64,000 nt of DNA, from assembly GCF_022788655.1 (NCBI RefSeq), contig NZ_CP084952.1, forward strand, positions 198,501 to 262,500, read 5' to 3'. The notes beneath the pieces were generated by a model, which ran no database searches, was not told the DNA's origin, and saw only the letters and a list, made by a program, of their open reading frames with translations. Positions within the stretch are counted from its first letter, which is position 1, and the number at the start of each line of letters is the position of its first letter. Both the position numbers and the translations under genes were made by a program. Positions 37,890-47,116 of the stretch are shown one piece after another. This DNA comes from Sulfitobacter indolifex (GTDB lineage: Bacteria; Pseudomonadota; Alphaproteobacteria; Rhodobacterales; Rhodobacteraceae).

Positions 37890-38389
37890 ATGAGAATGCT
37901 GGCCGGCATCTGCAGTTTGATGATTTTCTCCTGCTCGTAGGCAAGCTCAACTATACCTGGACCAACACCGAAAGCCTGTTAATCCATTTCATTGCTGGCT
38001 TATCAGAAGTGGACAAAGAGACGGCAACTGTCATCTTCTTGACCTTAAACACCACGCGCGCACGGATCGACCTTGTTGAACGTCTGGCAAAGCTCGACAG
38101 GGTCCCATCAGATCAAAGAACCGCGATTCTCGACATCACAGGCCGCATTTTGGGACAAGCCAAGCTACGCAACCGCTACAATCACTGCATCTATGCTTTT
38201 GATGCGGATGGCGACAATCCCCGCACCATTCTGATGCGGATCGCCGACCGCAAGGACACGCTGAAGATGGGGCAATCGCACCCCCTCAACGATGCTGCGG
38301 CCGAAGATATTGAAGCAGCCATCAAAGCGTTGGCCCTTATCAACCATGCGATCTGGAAAATTATTCAGCAGTTCGACTTCCCGCGCTGA
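37886..38389 (+). CDS. Helical cytoplasmic protein of unknown function
   Basis: A 167-aa protein with no signal or membrane segment, predominantly helical by eye (LVGKLNYTWTNTESLLIHFIAG, ARIDLVERLAKLD). It starts in an ATGA overlap with the regulator, so the two are made together. It could be a partner or sensor for the regulator. I do not recognise the family; a HEPN-like helical bundle is one guess. Confidence 0.65.
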   Translation: MNENAGRHLQFDDFLLLVGKLNYTWTNTESLLIHFIAGLSEVDKETATVIFLTLNTTRARIDLVERLAKLDRVPSDQRTAILDITGRILGQAKLRNRYNHCIYAFDADGDNPRTILMRIADRKDTLKMGQSHPLNDAAAEDIEAAIKALALINHAIWKIIQQFDFPR

Positions 38390-38594
38390 CCGGCTCAAAG
38401 CTTAAGCTTGGTCAGGCTAACCCTATTGTTAGCTTCACAGGTAAGATTTTGATTTTAAACTAGTATCACAGACACATAGTCGGCGCTGAATTGTCGCGAG
38501 CTACACATTCGTCCCAGCACAGTTGGGACGCAGCCTCGATCGACATCCTTCGTTTCGCAGCCCGAGCTAATAGTCTGATACTGGAGGAAATCCT

Positions 38595-39626
38595 ATGAAT
38601 TTGCACATACCCAAATTGCACTCAGATCGGGCCAGCACATCTAGAAATACCGATGCTCGCCGCCGCATTTTGGTTGCAGGCGGCGCTGGCTTTCTCGGGA
38701 GCCATTTGTGCCATACGCTTTTGCATGACGAACATATCGTCATTTGCATGGATAACTTTGAAACTGGCAGGATGTCCAATATTGGGATCTTGCTCAGTGA
38801 TCCCAATTTCATCTTGATGCGGCATGACATCATCAATCCCCTACCAGACATTGGCCCTGTCGATGAAATCTACAATCTTGCCTGCGCAGCCTCACCACAA
38901 AAGTACCAAATCGATCCCATTCATACACTCAAGAGCAACATGTGGGGCGCCCTAAACCTTCTGGAACTTGCGGTTTCTTGTGATGCGAAAATTTTGCAAT
39001 CGTCCACCTCAGAGGTCTACGGCGATCCCGAAACTTCCCCTCAATCGGAAGACTACAGGGGCTGTGTGAATACGATGGGCCCTCGGGCCTGTTACGATGA
39101 AGGCAAGCGCGCCGCCGAAACCCTGTTTTACGACTACTATAAGACAAAGGGGGCTCGGATACGGGTCGCACGGATCTTTAACACTTATGGCCCTGCGATG
39201 TGCCCGGCCGATGGGCGGGTCATCTCAAACTTCATGGTGCAAGCCCTGTCCGGCGCGCCCCTTACGATCTACGGAGATGGCCGCCAAACCCGGTCATTTT
39301 GCTATGCTACCGACATGATCGCAGGTCTTATGGCTTTGATGGCGGCACCAGACAGCGCGGTTGGCCCCTACAACCTCGGCAACCCAGAAGAATTCACCAT
39401 AGGTGCCCTTGCCCATAGCATCCTTGAGATCCTCGGCCTTCCTCCCATCATACACTATTTGGACCTGCCACAAGACGATCCCAGACAACGTTGCCCCAAC
39501 ATTACAAAAGCCAACAGGGACCTGAACTGGATGCCGTGCATTTCTTTGGCTGAAGGGCTGCGCCACACAATGCCCTATTTTGAGACTGAGCTGCGACAGA
39601 TGAAACCTGCGCTGATCGCGGAATGA
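38595..39626 (+). CDS. UDP-glucuronate decarboxylase (UDP-xylose synthase)
   Basis: A 343-aa extended SDR. GGAGFLGSH (29-37) binds NAD, the substrate segment STSEVYGDP follows at 138-146, and the catalytic pair is Tyr167-x3-Lys171 (YDEGK). ARIFNTYGP and a late RSFCYATDM are typical of the UXS subgroup rather than GalE. It turns UDP-glucuronate, from the Ugd reaction, into UDP-xylose. A good Shine-Dalgarno (TGGAGGAA) precedes the ATG. It heads a four-gene coupled operon. The closest alternative would be another UDP-glucuronate-type decarboxylase or epimerase. Confidence 0.88.
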   Translation: MNLHIPKLHSDRASTSRNTDARRRILVAGGAGFLGSHLCHTLLHDEHIVICMDNFETGRMSNIGILLSDPNFILMRHDIINPLPDIGPVDEIYNLACAASPQKYQIDPIHTLKSNMWGALNLLELAVSCDAKILQSSTSEVYGDPETSPQSEDYRGCVNTMGPRACYDEGKRAAETLFYDYYKTKGARIRVARIFNTYGPAMCPADGRVISNFMVQALSGAPLTIYGDGRQTRSFCYATDMIAGLMALMAAPDSAVGPYNLGNPEEFTIGALAHSILEILGLPPIIHYLDLPQDDPRQRCPNITKANRDLNWMPCISLAEGLRHTMPYFETELRQMKPALIAE

Positions 39627-40627
39627 GCGCCTCGACTGGCATATGCGTGACAGGCGGCGCAGGCTATATCGGCAGCCACGCTTGCTATGCTCTTGGCGTT
39701 GAGGGGCGCCCCCCATTGGTTGTCGACAACTTGGTAACCGGTCATCGCGCCGCCGTTCGATGGGGGCCGCTTGCCCATATAGATCTGCGCGATACGACAC
39801 AGCTCACACACGCGCTATGGCAGCATAAAACCAGAACTGTTCTGCATTTTGCCGCTTCAGCCTATGTGGGGGACTCGATGCAGGACCCGATCAGCTACTA
39901 CGACAACAACGTCTGCGGGATGATTTCTCTGCTTCAGGCCTGCTTAGCTGCCGGCGTGCGCCACTTCATCCTATCCAGCAGCTGTGCCACCTATGGCATC
40001 CCACAAACCATTCCTATTACGGAAACAACCTCGCAACGTCCGATCAGCCCCTATGGACAGAGCAAGTTGATCTGCGAAAACATACTGCGCGATGCCGCAG
40101 GGCAGGCGGGCATGGACTTTGCAATACTGCGGTATTTTAACGCTGCCGGAGCGGACCCAAGCGGCGCTCTGTGCGAGGAACACTCCCCCGAAACCCATCT
40201 TATACCGCGGGCCCTCGCTGCCACGTGCCCGCAGGGGGAACCGCTGGCTCTGTTCGGGACAGATTACGACACAGCCGACGGCACCTGTGTGCGCGATTAC
40301 ATCCATGTGAGCGATCTGGTGCGTGGGCATCTTATGGCATTGGCACATTTGGAAAAATTCGGCGGCAGCTTGGTGTTGAACCTTGGCAGTGGAAGAGGCG
40401 TGTCGAACATGCAGATTATTCAGGTGGTCGAGGAGGTGACAGGCGCCGAAGTAAAGGTGCGTAAAGCGCCTCGGCGCCAGGGGGATCCGCCCAGTTTGAT
40501 CGCCGACATCAACCAAGCCCGGGAAATTCTAGGCTTTGAGCCAAACCACTCCGACATCCATACCATCATAGCGGATGCGGCGCGCAGTTTTGGCCTATTG
40601 AAGGTACAAAATGCAAAATCTGCCTGA
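39623..40627 (+). CDS. galE: UDP-glucose 4-epimerase
   Basis: A 334-aa extended SDR with CVTGGAGYIGSHACYAL at the start, FAASAYVGDS, SSSCATYG near 115, and SPYGQSK with the catalytic Tyr and Lys near 143. RYFNAAGADPSG is typical of GalE. It starts in an ATGA overlap with the UDP-xylose synthase gene. It interconverts UDP-glucose and UDP-galactose; in this setting UDP-xylose to UDP-arabinose is an alternative. The end overlaps the GT2 gene by 17 bases. Confidence 0.9.
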   Translation: MSASTGICVTGGAGYIGSHACYALGVEGRPPLVVDNLVTGHRAAVRWGPLAHIDLRDTTQLTHALWQHKTRTVLHFAASAYVGDSMQDPISYYDNNVCGMISLLQACLAAGVRHFILSSSCATYGIPQTIPITETTSQRPISPYGQSKLICENILRDAAGQAGMDFAILRYFNAAGADPSGALCEEHSPETHLIPRALAATCPQGEPLALFGTDYDTADGTCVRDYIHVSDLVRGHLMALAHLEKFGGSLVLNLGSGRGVSNMQIIQVVEEVTGAEVKVRKAPRRQGDPPSLIADINQAREILGFEPNHSDIHTIIADAARSFGLLKVQNAKSA

Positions 40628-42461
40628 TCACAAGCCGAAGCTTTTCCGCCAGCCTCTCCTGAAAGGGAAGGTGAAAAGGCGCTATGTTCTGTTGGCCAGC
40701 CTATGGCTGCTCACCGTCGCCTTCTTTTGGCACTGGTGGTTGCAGTCAGAGCACGCCACCGCTTGGTACCTCTATGTCCCGGTCACGCTTTGTGTCGCTT
40801 GGGTCTTTTTTGTCCAAGCCTATTTTCTTAACCTTTTCTTGCGGTCACATCATACGACCGGCACACTTGCTGAGCTGGGTCCATGCCGGGTCGCCATGGT
40901 GGTTACGAAAGCGCCGGCAGAACCCTTTGAAGTCGTTAAGGCAACGCTTAAGGCCATGCTGGCCCAAACAGTGGCCCATGATACTTGGCTGGCTGACGAA
41001 GACCCTGACCGTGAGACCCTAGACTGGTGCCACGCGCATGATGTTCATGTCTCCACGCGCAAAGGGGTCGCAGCATATCACAACAAAAGCTGGCCCCGCC
41101 GGACGCGGTGTAAAGAAGGTAACCTCGCCTATTTTTACGACCACTACGGCTATGAGCACTATGACATCGTGTCCCAGCTTGACGCTGACCATGTGCCCGA
41201 GCCCGACTATTTGCACGAGATGCTTCGCCCCTTCGCAGATCCGGATGTCGGCTATGTCACAGCACCAAGCATCTGTTCGCGCAACGCGCCCAACAGTTGG
41301 GCCGCAAGGAGCCGGCTGCATACAGAAGCCGTCTTTCACGGCGTCGTACAGGCGGGATATGCAAACGGCTGGGCGCCCATGTGTATTGGCTCCCATTATG
41401 CCGTACGAACGAAGGCGCTGCATGCCGTCGGAGGGCTCGGACCTGAGCTGGCCGAAGACCATTCAACCTCCATGATCCTCAACGCGGGAGGGTGGAAAGG
41501 TATGCATGCAATCGATGCTATTGCTGAGGGAGAAGGCCCCCCCACGGTGGCAGATCTGATCGTGCAGGAGTTTCAGTGGTCGCGAAGCCTAATGACCATT
41601 CTGCTCCAGCATACGCCGCGCTATCTTGCCGGTCTGTCACCAGGCCGTAAGTTGCAGTTTGTTTTCTGCCAATTATGGTATCCACTGCTGGCCGGCTTCA
41701 TGGCCCTGATGTTCATATTGCCCATCGCCGCACTCATTTTCGACGTGCGCTATGCTAACCTTACCTTCCCCGCATTTCTGCTTCATGTTTGGCCCTCCAT
41801 CGCTGTCATGATCATCCTTGTCTTATGTATGCGGACAGATGGGTTCTTCCGACCCCATGATGCCAAGGTGCTGGGATGGGAAAAAATGCTCTTTGCACTG
41901 GTGCAGTGGCCATGGGTGATCTTGGGAAGCCTCATGGCAGTGCGAGATACGCTCACAGGAAACTTTGTCGACTTTCGCGTGACGCCAAAAGGCCAACGGG
42001 ACGTGCAGATGCTGGGATGGAAGGTCCTATCCCCCTACCTAGTCTTGGCGCTTTTTTCCCTCTTCCCAGTGCTATGGGTGGAACGGGCAGAGCAAGCTGC
42101 TGGTTTTTACATCTTCGCTCTCGTTAACGCTACACTCTACATTACGGTCTTCGTAGTTATTGTTGTCAAACATCTGAGCGAAAACCAATTGGGCGCTGCA
42201 GTATGGAAACCACGAACCGTCGCGCAATTTGCTTGTGTGGGATTATCGGCAGCCTGCATTGTTATCGCAGCAGGAGAGCGGGGCCATGCAGGCCTAGTCG
42301 CGCTTACCGAAACACGCAGCACAGTCCGCATCTTCATACCTACCTATGTTGTGACAGGCGCAGGGCAGGGCGGTGAAAGCTCCCCTTATGTCATGGTCTA
42401 TAACCCCCACTGGTGGTCGCAGTGGCTCAATGCAGCCCCCCTGAAAGGAGGCACAAAATGA
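40611..42461 (+). CDS. Cellulose-synthase-like processive glycosyltransferase (GT2)
   Basis: A 616-aa membrane enzyme. Two N-terminal helices (about 26-45, 52-76), a GT2 domain (about 90-330), then further helices to about 560. The nucleotide-sugar motifs are LDADH (190-194) and AEDHS (281-285). The processivity motif, normally Q-x-x-R-W, reads QEFQW (319-323), so Gln replaces Arg. The protein lacks a PilZ domain of BcsA size. It overlaps galE, with AAGG before its ATG. It likely polymerises a beta-linked sugar from the nucleotide sugars made by its neighbours and moves it across the membrane. The exact sugar is unknown. Confidence 0.88.
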   Translation: MQNLPDHKPKLFRQPLLKGKVKRRYVLLASLWLLTVAFFWHWWLQSEHATAWYLYVPVTLCVAWVFFVQAYFLNLFLRSHHTTGTLAELGPCRVAMVVTKAPAEPFEVVKATLKAMLAQTVAHDTWLADEDPDRETLDWCHAHDVHVSTRKGVAAYHNKSWPRRTRCKEGNLAYFYDHYGYEHYDIVSQLDADHVPEPDYLHEMLRPFADPDVGYVTAPSICSRNAPNSWAARSRLHTEAVFHGVVQAGYANGWAPMCIGSHYAVRTKALHAVGGLGPELAEDHSTSMILNAGGWKGMHAIDAIAEGEGPPTVADLIVQEFQWSRSLMTILLQHTPRYLAGLSPGRKLQFVFCQLWYPLLAGFMALMFILPIAALIFDVRYANLTFPAFLLHVWPSIAVMIILVLCMRTDGFFRPHDAKVLGWEKMLFALVQWPWVILGSLMAVRDTLTGNFVDFRVTPKGQRDVQMLGWKVLSPYLVLALFSLFPVLWVERAEQAAGFYIFALVNATLYITVFVVIVVKHLSENQLGAAVWKPRTVAQFACVGLSAACIVIAAGERGHAGLVALTETRSTVRIFIPTYVVTGAGQGGESSPYVMVYNPHWWSQWLNAAPLKGGTK

Positions 42462-43381
42462 AACCCCTTCATATGTTCACCCCCAAGCGGACATTTGCGC
42501 CTGGAGCCGTATCGCTTCTTTGCGCTCTTGCCTTGGGAACTACATTGTCCGCACAATCCGTCCCTCCGGGGGACCTCCCGTTTGGCGTCTATGACCCAAA
42601 TGGCGACTTTTCGGATTTGAAGGGGGTGTCGATTGAACATCTGTTCCTTCCTTGGGAAGATGTGCTGCTGCCCAGTTTGTTCGAGGCAGAAACCTACGCA
42701 AAAGAACGCAACCGGACTCTGTTGGTCACAATTGAGCCTTGGACATGGTCGCGCGACGACCGCAACAGCCCGACAGTTCTGCGCGAAGGCATCCAAAATG
42801 GTACCTACGATGCCACCATGCAGAACGTCTGCTCTGCCTTAGGTCAGCTTGATATCCCGATGACAATCCGTTGGGCACAGGAAATGGAAGACCCCAGTGG
42901 TCAGTTCATTTGGTCTAATTGGCGCCCGGAAGACTATATTTCCGCGTTCCGCCGGATGAACGCCATTTGCCGCAACAATGCGCCAACCGCACGCTACATG
43001 TGGTCCCCGCTCGGATATGAAAACCTCGCAGACTATTATCCCGGTGACGATGTCGTGGATGTCGTAGGGCTCTCCGTGTTCAGCTTCGAGCCCTGGGAAG
43101 AGGCAATACTCGACCAAGCACAGACCTTTGAGGGAATCTTCGGTCCTCGGTATGAGCGTGCTGTGACCTTTAACAAACCTATCGTGGTCGCAGAGCTTGG
43201 ATTTTCGGGTGATGCTGAGCATGTCGCCCAGTGGAACGCCGATATCCGAACGATGAGTGCCTCTTATCCCGAACTCGAAGCGGTGGTCTATTTTGCGCAA
43301 AAGGAAGTTTATCCATGGCCAGACGGCTTTGGATATCCGAACTGGCGGCAAACCGCCCATGTTCTGCCTGATGCTCGCTAA
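42458..43381 (+). CDS. GH26-like glycoside hydrolase, secreted
   Basis: A 307-aa protein with a signal peptide (about 1-32, ending LSAQS) and a TIM-barrel domain. RWAQEMED with Glu142 as probable acid/base and VVAELGFS with Glu246 as probable nucleophile fit clan GH-A, GH26 in particular. IWSNWRPEDY and MWSPLGYENL resemble the GH26 middle. AAAGGAGG precedes the ATG and the start overlaps the GT2 stop by ATGA. A hydrolase directly coupled to a synthase is typical (as BcsZ for cellulose): it would release, trim or proof-read polymer in the periplasm. Polymer specificity (mannan, xylan or mixed) is open. Confidence 0.85.
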   Translation: MKPLHMFTPKRTFAPGAVSLLCALALGTTLSAQSVPPGDLPFGVYDPNGDFSDLKGVSIEHLFLPWEDVLLPSLFEAETYAKERNRTLLVTIEPWTWSRDDRNSPTVLREGIQNGTYDATMQNVCSALGQLDIPMTIRWAQEMEDPSGQFIWSNWRPEDYISAFRRMNAICRNNAPTARYMWSPLGYENLADYYPGDDVVDVVGLSVFSFEPWEEAILDQAQTFEGIFGPRYERAVTFNKPIVVAELGFSGDAEHVAQWNADIRTMSASYPELEAVVYFAQKEVYPWPDGFGYPNWRQTAHVLPDAR

Positions 43382-43609
43382 GTGATTCAGGAAACACCCT
43401 TCTTATAGAGACTTGGTGGCATTTTCCGTGAAAGCCTAAGCCACCTGAAAGCTCATCTGGCACCCGTAAAATGGCCCACCTCAAGTATTTGAGGGATGGA
43501 CTAGACGCACGGGTGCCTTGACCGTAAACGCCGTATTCGCATAGTTGCTCCACTGTCATCGAGGCAAGCCAACATCAGAAAGGCTTGCCCGAGTTTGAGG
43601 AGAGCAGTT

Positions 43610-43807
43610 GTGAACAAGAACCTGGCACGCCGGTCCCGGCGCGGTATTTTTGCATTTTCAGCGATGTTAACGGTCATCTTCGGCTTTGGTTTTGCCGAGC
43701 AGACAATGGCGCAGACAACCAAAACTGCGTCCGCTGGATCCGGTACGGGTGGCTATATTTGCACCCCTGCAGGTTTCGGTCAAAAATCGAAATGCTATCG
43801 CCGCTAG
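43610..43807 (+). CDS. Small secreted Cys-containing protein (65 aa)
   Basis: Signal peptide of about 40 residues with a basic start (NKNLARRSRRG), hydrophobic core (FSAMLTVIFGFGF), and cleavage near TMAQ. The mature part is only about 25 residues with TGGYICTPAGFGQKSKCY, so two Cys could form a disulphide. GTG at 43610 follows GAGGAG with seven bases spacing. I recognise the YICTPAGFG style from other small alphaproteobacterial secreted proteins but know no function. Confidence 0.65.
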   Translation: MNKNLARRSRRGIFAFSAMLTVIFGFGFAEQTMAQTTKTASAGSGTGGYICTPAGFGQKSKCYRR

Positions 43808-43855
43808 ACGCTCCTGGATCAGGATACGCGGCTGATTAAACAAGGGCGCTGACCC

Positions 43856-44794
43856 TCATTTCTGAGGAGCGCTTAAGCTTTTTAGACTCTCCGCGTTTCT
43901 TCGCCGCAGTTGGCGGATTTTCCAATTGGCAAAGCCCTTGGGCAAGCCTGCGATGGCCTGTTCTACCAACCGGTAATGCCCCTTGGCGCTCGCACGCTCC
44001 ATGAGACGGAACACATAAACGGGTGTGCTCATCCTCACACGCATCAGCTCATGGAACCGTTTATGGGTCATCGTTGCAGTCAATGTTTCTTTGGCTACAG
44101 GTCCCAAAATGCCTAACCGCCTTAGGGTCGGAGGGACCTTATGTGTCAGACCTGGCCAAGTCAGCTGAGAGACCTGCGGCCCAGTGAGGCGCTGCGCATG
44201 CATGAGATCCTCAGGTATGGTGGGATCATAAATCAAATAGGCTTTGCCTGCAGCTTTTATCCCCTGTGCTGCATCGCGCCACTCAGTTGAGTTCCAATCA
44301 TAATTACGGCGCGCAAAACGATAGCGCTTTTCAAATGGCGCATCCTCAGCAGAAAGCGATGACTGGGGAGCGAATGCGACGACAGTACATCCTGGAGCGA
44401 GAGGAGCAAATAAGCAGGCTGCATATCCCCCCATGGAAGCTCCGTACATGGAAACTGCAGGGTAGCTTTCAAATAAACCCTGCGCACGTAACTCTGAGAG
44501 GTAGTTGGTGAGTTCTGTTGAACGGAACCAATCATTTTTCTTGGTCATCACCCCAAGCGACCCCCATCCATTCTTCTGGGCGATGTCCTGCCCCCAAGGC
44601 TTTCGAGGATGCTTTGATTTTAAGGAGGCCAGATTGTCAAAACTAACAAGAAGCCGCCGCTTTCCTGGGGTATAGGAGATAACGTGATGCTCAGTCTCGT
44701 GATAAAAACCACCTCCTTCGTTGACCTCTCGCTCGATCCTTTCAAAGTTCAAATTGTTTGGAATTACCGATTTGTCAGGGCGGGACTTCGACAT
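43856..44794 (-). CDS. Alpha/beta-hydrolase-fold protein
   Basis: A 312-aa cytoplasmic-looking protein. The nucleophile elbow is YGASMGGYAA (G-x-S-x-G), and a likely acid/His end follows LTWPGLTHKV. KRRLLVSFDNLAS near the start is typical of the first strand. ATG at 44794 is preferred over an upstream ATG that lacks coding character. It may act as an esterase or acyltransferase on the neighbouring polysaccharide (inference). A specific family cannot be given. Confidence 0.7.
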   Translation of the reverse strand: MSKSRPDKSVIPNNLNFERIEREVNEGGGFYHETEHHVISYTPGKRRLLVSFDNLASLKSKHPRKPWGQDIAQKNGWGSLGVMTKKNDWFRSTELTNYLSELRAQGLFESYPAVSMYGASMGGYAACLFAPLAPGCTVVAFAPQSSLSAEDAPFEKRYRFARRNYDWNSTEWRDAAQGIKAAGKAYLIYDPTIPEDLMHAQRLTGPQVSQLTWPGLTHKVPPTLRRLGILGPVAKETLTATMTHKRFHELMRVRMSTPVYVFRLMERASAKGHYRLVEQAIAGLPKGFANWKIRQLRRRNAESLKSLSAPQK

Positions 44795-45068
44795 GGTTCG
44801 CAAAAATTCCTTGTATCTAGTATGGGTCTCAGCCCCTCTAGGCCACACTCTGCGCGCGCCTCGCTGGTCTGTGCTCCAGCCTAAAAGCTGTTTTTTTGAT
44901 AGGCTCTTTTAGACATTCGCGAATGTTCGCGCGCTGCTTTACTTATTTGACCTGACGCACCGGCCAGAAGGCTTTCGGTCATGCGTGAATGTATGAGGGC
45001 ACCTAAAAACCATAGACACAAACCAAGTGGGAAGTTTCATCGAGTCTTGATCACCAGAAACTACAAGA

Positions 45069-45093
45069 CGCGGGCCTGAGAAGGAAGCCCGCG
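45069..45093 (-). terminator. Possible terminator
   Basis: CGCGGGC and GCCCGCG form a seven-pair stem with an 11-base loop in the 367-base space between the hydrolase-fold gene and the gene ending at 45162. The minus-strand follow-on TCTTGTAGTTTC is moderately T-rich. I see no gene in the rest of this space (44795-45161). Confidence 0.45.
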
Positions 45094-45161
45094 CCATCTT
45101 TATTACTCGATTACTCGACGTGTGATCGGAGAGCAAACGAAAGAGTAATCAATGACCGAGT

Positions 45162-45689
45162 TTACGGATCAATTTTATTTCCAGAGGTATTTACGTTGGC
45201 CAAATTCTCAACCACGACATCTGCGAAAGTCGTTACCATTGCGGTATAAAAATCAGTTTCTGTAGGCAGCATGTTGATAAACCCTTCCGGAGGAATTGTA
45301 TCTCCGGCGTAGGCCGATATTTTCACAGGAAAGCTCAATCCTGCATTTTCCCCCGACGGGCTAGTGATATCAACAACACCCTCTAGCTCATTGAATTCTC
45401 TGCTTTCGGGTAGCATAGTAGAACCATTCAGAGAAATCTTGCGAATGTCGATCCTAATTTCTGGATCAGCGCTATCGCTACTTAAAGGCACACGCTGAGC
45501 CAATTCTTCGCGCAGATCTTCCTCAATGTCGGGATAAAAATCCAACGCGTTGCTATCGGAGGCTGCATCAACAGATGCTTCAACATCGATCTTAGAAATA
45601 CGAAGATCCTCTGAGGCATATGCCACCGCACTCAGTGCGAGAGTGCTAACGCTAGCTGCAAAGACAATCTTCTTAAGCTGGACAAACAT
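45162..45689 (-). CDS. Secreted/periplasmic protein of unknown function
   Basis: A 175-aa protein with a clear signal peptide (MFVQLKKIVFAASVSTLALSAVAYA, cleaved before SEDL). The mature part is acidic and beta-rich, with DFYPDIEEDLREELAQRV near 45 and the regular IRIDIRKISLNGS; this style resembles small periplasmic proteins of the DUF-type found in Rhodobacterales. No Cys. GAGGAG precedes the ATG at 45689. Not recognised further. Confidence 0.7.
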   Translation of the reverse strand: MFVQLKKIVFAASVSTLALSAVAYASEDLRISKIDVEASVDAASDSNALDFYPDIEEDLREELAQRVPLSSDSADPEIRIDIRKISLNGSTMLPESREFNELEGVVDITSPSGENAGLSFPVKISAYAGDTIPPEGFINMLPTETDFYTAMVTTFADVVVENLANVNTSGNKIDP

Positions 45690-46340
45690 GTTGTACTCCT
45701 CAGTCAGTATACTGCAGCAAGCCATTCTTGCGGCAATAGGTACTACTCTGAGAACCCCCTGACCCGTATGTAGTTCCCCTCAAGTGGCCCAAGACCTTCG
45801 TCCGTAGTCTGTTTATCTTGCCGAAGCTGTAGTTAACGAGAAGAGTTTTAGGTCAAATTCACCCAAAAGACGCCTTATCCCCGTCACCTATTTTTCTACC
45901 TCTAAGAAACCTATCGGACGTCGGTCTCTAGGCGCTGTCGGTGGGTAACCCAAAATGCTATCGGCTTGGCCGCGTTGTCGTGGCGGTGCCGCCCTTCGAA
46001 CGGAAGGCAGCGAGCCAATCAATCCCAACCGGTCCGGCAATGGTATACTCGCCCGAGAGTCGCAAGCCGCCCTCCAGCAATTCTCGCGCCAACATCCTGT
46101 CAGGATTTTCCGGGAAACTGGCTATTGCAGCCTGATGAGCTGAGAGCATCAGTGGTTAATCTCCCAGACTATTGAGAAAACCGCAATTGAGGTAGTTTGA
46201 AAGGTCGAACTATCGAACCAGAGCGCAGTCATACTTTAGGAGCGGTCAAATTTCTAGACGGTCAAAATTGGTTTGCGCTCGTGCCAAACGGAGGCTTGTC
46301 ATCAGGTGTTCAGCTCTCTCGTAATAATGGTTGTTTGTCC
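45690..46340. other. Intergenic stretch, possibly with gene debris
   Basis: About 650 bases. Around 45958-46149 both strands are open. The minus strand reads ARELLEGGLRLSGEYTIAG, which could be a fragment of an enzyme, but it has no start signal. The region lies toward the IS30 element and is probably rearranged. Confidence 0.4.
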
Positions 46341-46964
46341 TCATCCAGGTTCGCCTAGATAGAGATCAAGCGAGGATCGGGGGAAGCGAACCATTCCACC
46401 ATCAGAGGTACGCTGTCGGGTGAACCCGTGTCGATTGTAAAAAGCTTCTAGGTCGTCCATCCGCAGGCCTTCGTTGCCGAACGGCTCGTGGACAAGCTCG
46501 ACGCTCAGGTCCACAGCATCCGAAGCTTTTACAAGTGCCCGCAGGATGGTGTGTGCTATTCCCTTCTCTCGATGGTGTGGCGCCACCCAAATACCGCCGA
46601 GAAAGAACCGTCTGTTTCTGAACGAATGCTCGATATAGGCGACATTGTCTTGCGCATTGCGGTAATAGGTGCGGTCTTCGGTATGGCCGGTCTCTCCTTG
46701 AAGGCCTGGAACCTGGTTTATCCGTGCGAGAACATCTGCATATTTCTTCCGTGCCCCAACTTGCGATTTATCCTGGGATGATCTGATATCGGCTGTGAGC
46801 ACCGGGTGTCTGGTTTCACAATAGTCCTGCAAGCCGTGCTGCAGCGCCACTGAGACGAACGCGCGCAACTCGTGGTTCAGTCGTTCGTTTTCAGCTTGAA
46901 GGAATTCTGCTGCCTCCAATGTCATAGGCTCGGTGGGGCAACTGCTGCTCTGCTTTCCAATCAT
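46341..46964 (-). CDS. GNAT-family N-acetyltransferase
   Basis: A 207-aa protein. The acetyl-CoA motif is IWVAPHHREKGIAHTIL (about 127-143), followed by EAFYNRHGF near the end, as in GNAT enzymes. The N-terminal 60 residues are helical (FLQAENERLNHELRAF) and not part of the GNAT core. The true start is unsure (46964 or the Met 13 codons on), since neither has a good Shine-Dalgarno. It lies next to the IS30 element; substrate unknown. Confidence 0.75.
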   Translation of the reverse strand: MIGKQSSSCPTEPMTLEAAEFLQAENERLNHELRAFVSVALQHGLQDYCETRHPVLTADIRSSQDKSQVGARKKYADVLARINQVPGLQGETGHTEDRTYYRNAQDNVAYIEHSFRNRRFFLGGIWVAPHHREKGIAHTILRALVKASDAVDLSVELVHEPFGNEGLRMDDLEAFYNRHGFTRQRTSDGGMVRFPRSSLDLYLGEPG

Positions 46965-47116
46965 ACTCGGAATTCCAATAGCGGTTCACATAGTGACGGA
47001 CATGCTCGTCCGAATTCGTTTTTCGTTCAAGGGCCTTGATCGATGGGCCAACCCCGGTGTGAGCATAAACTACTGTTTTCTAACAAGAGTCGCACTTGAG
47101 GGTAGCGCGCGCCGCT

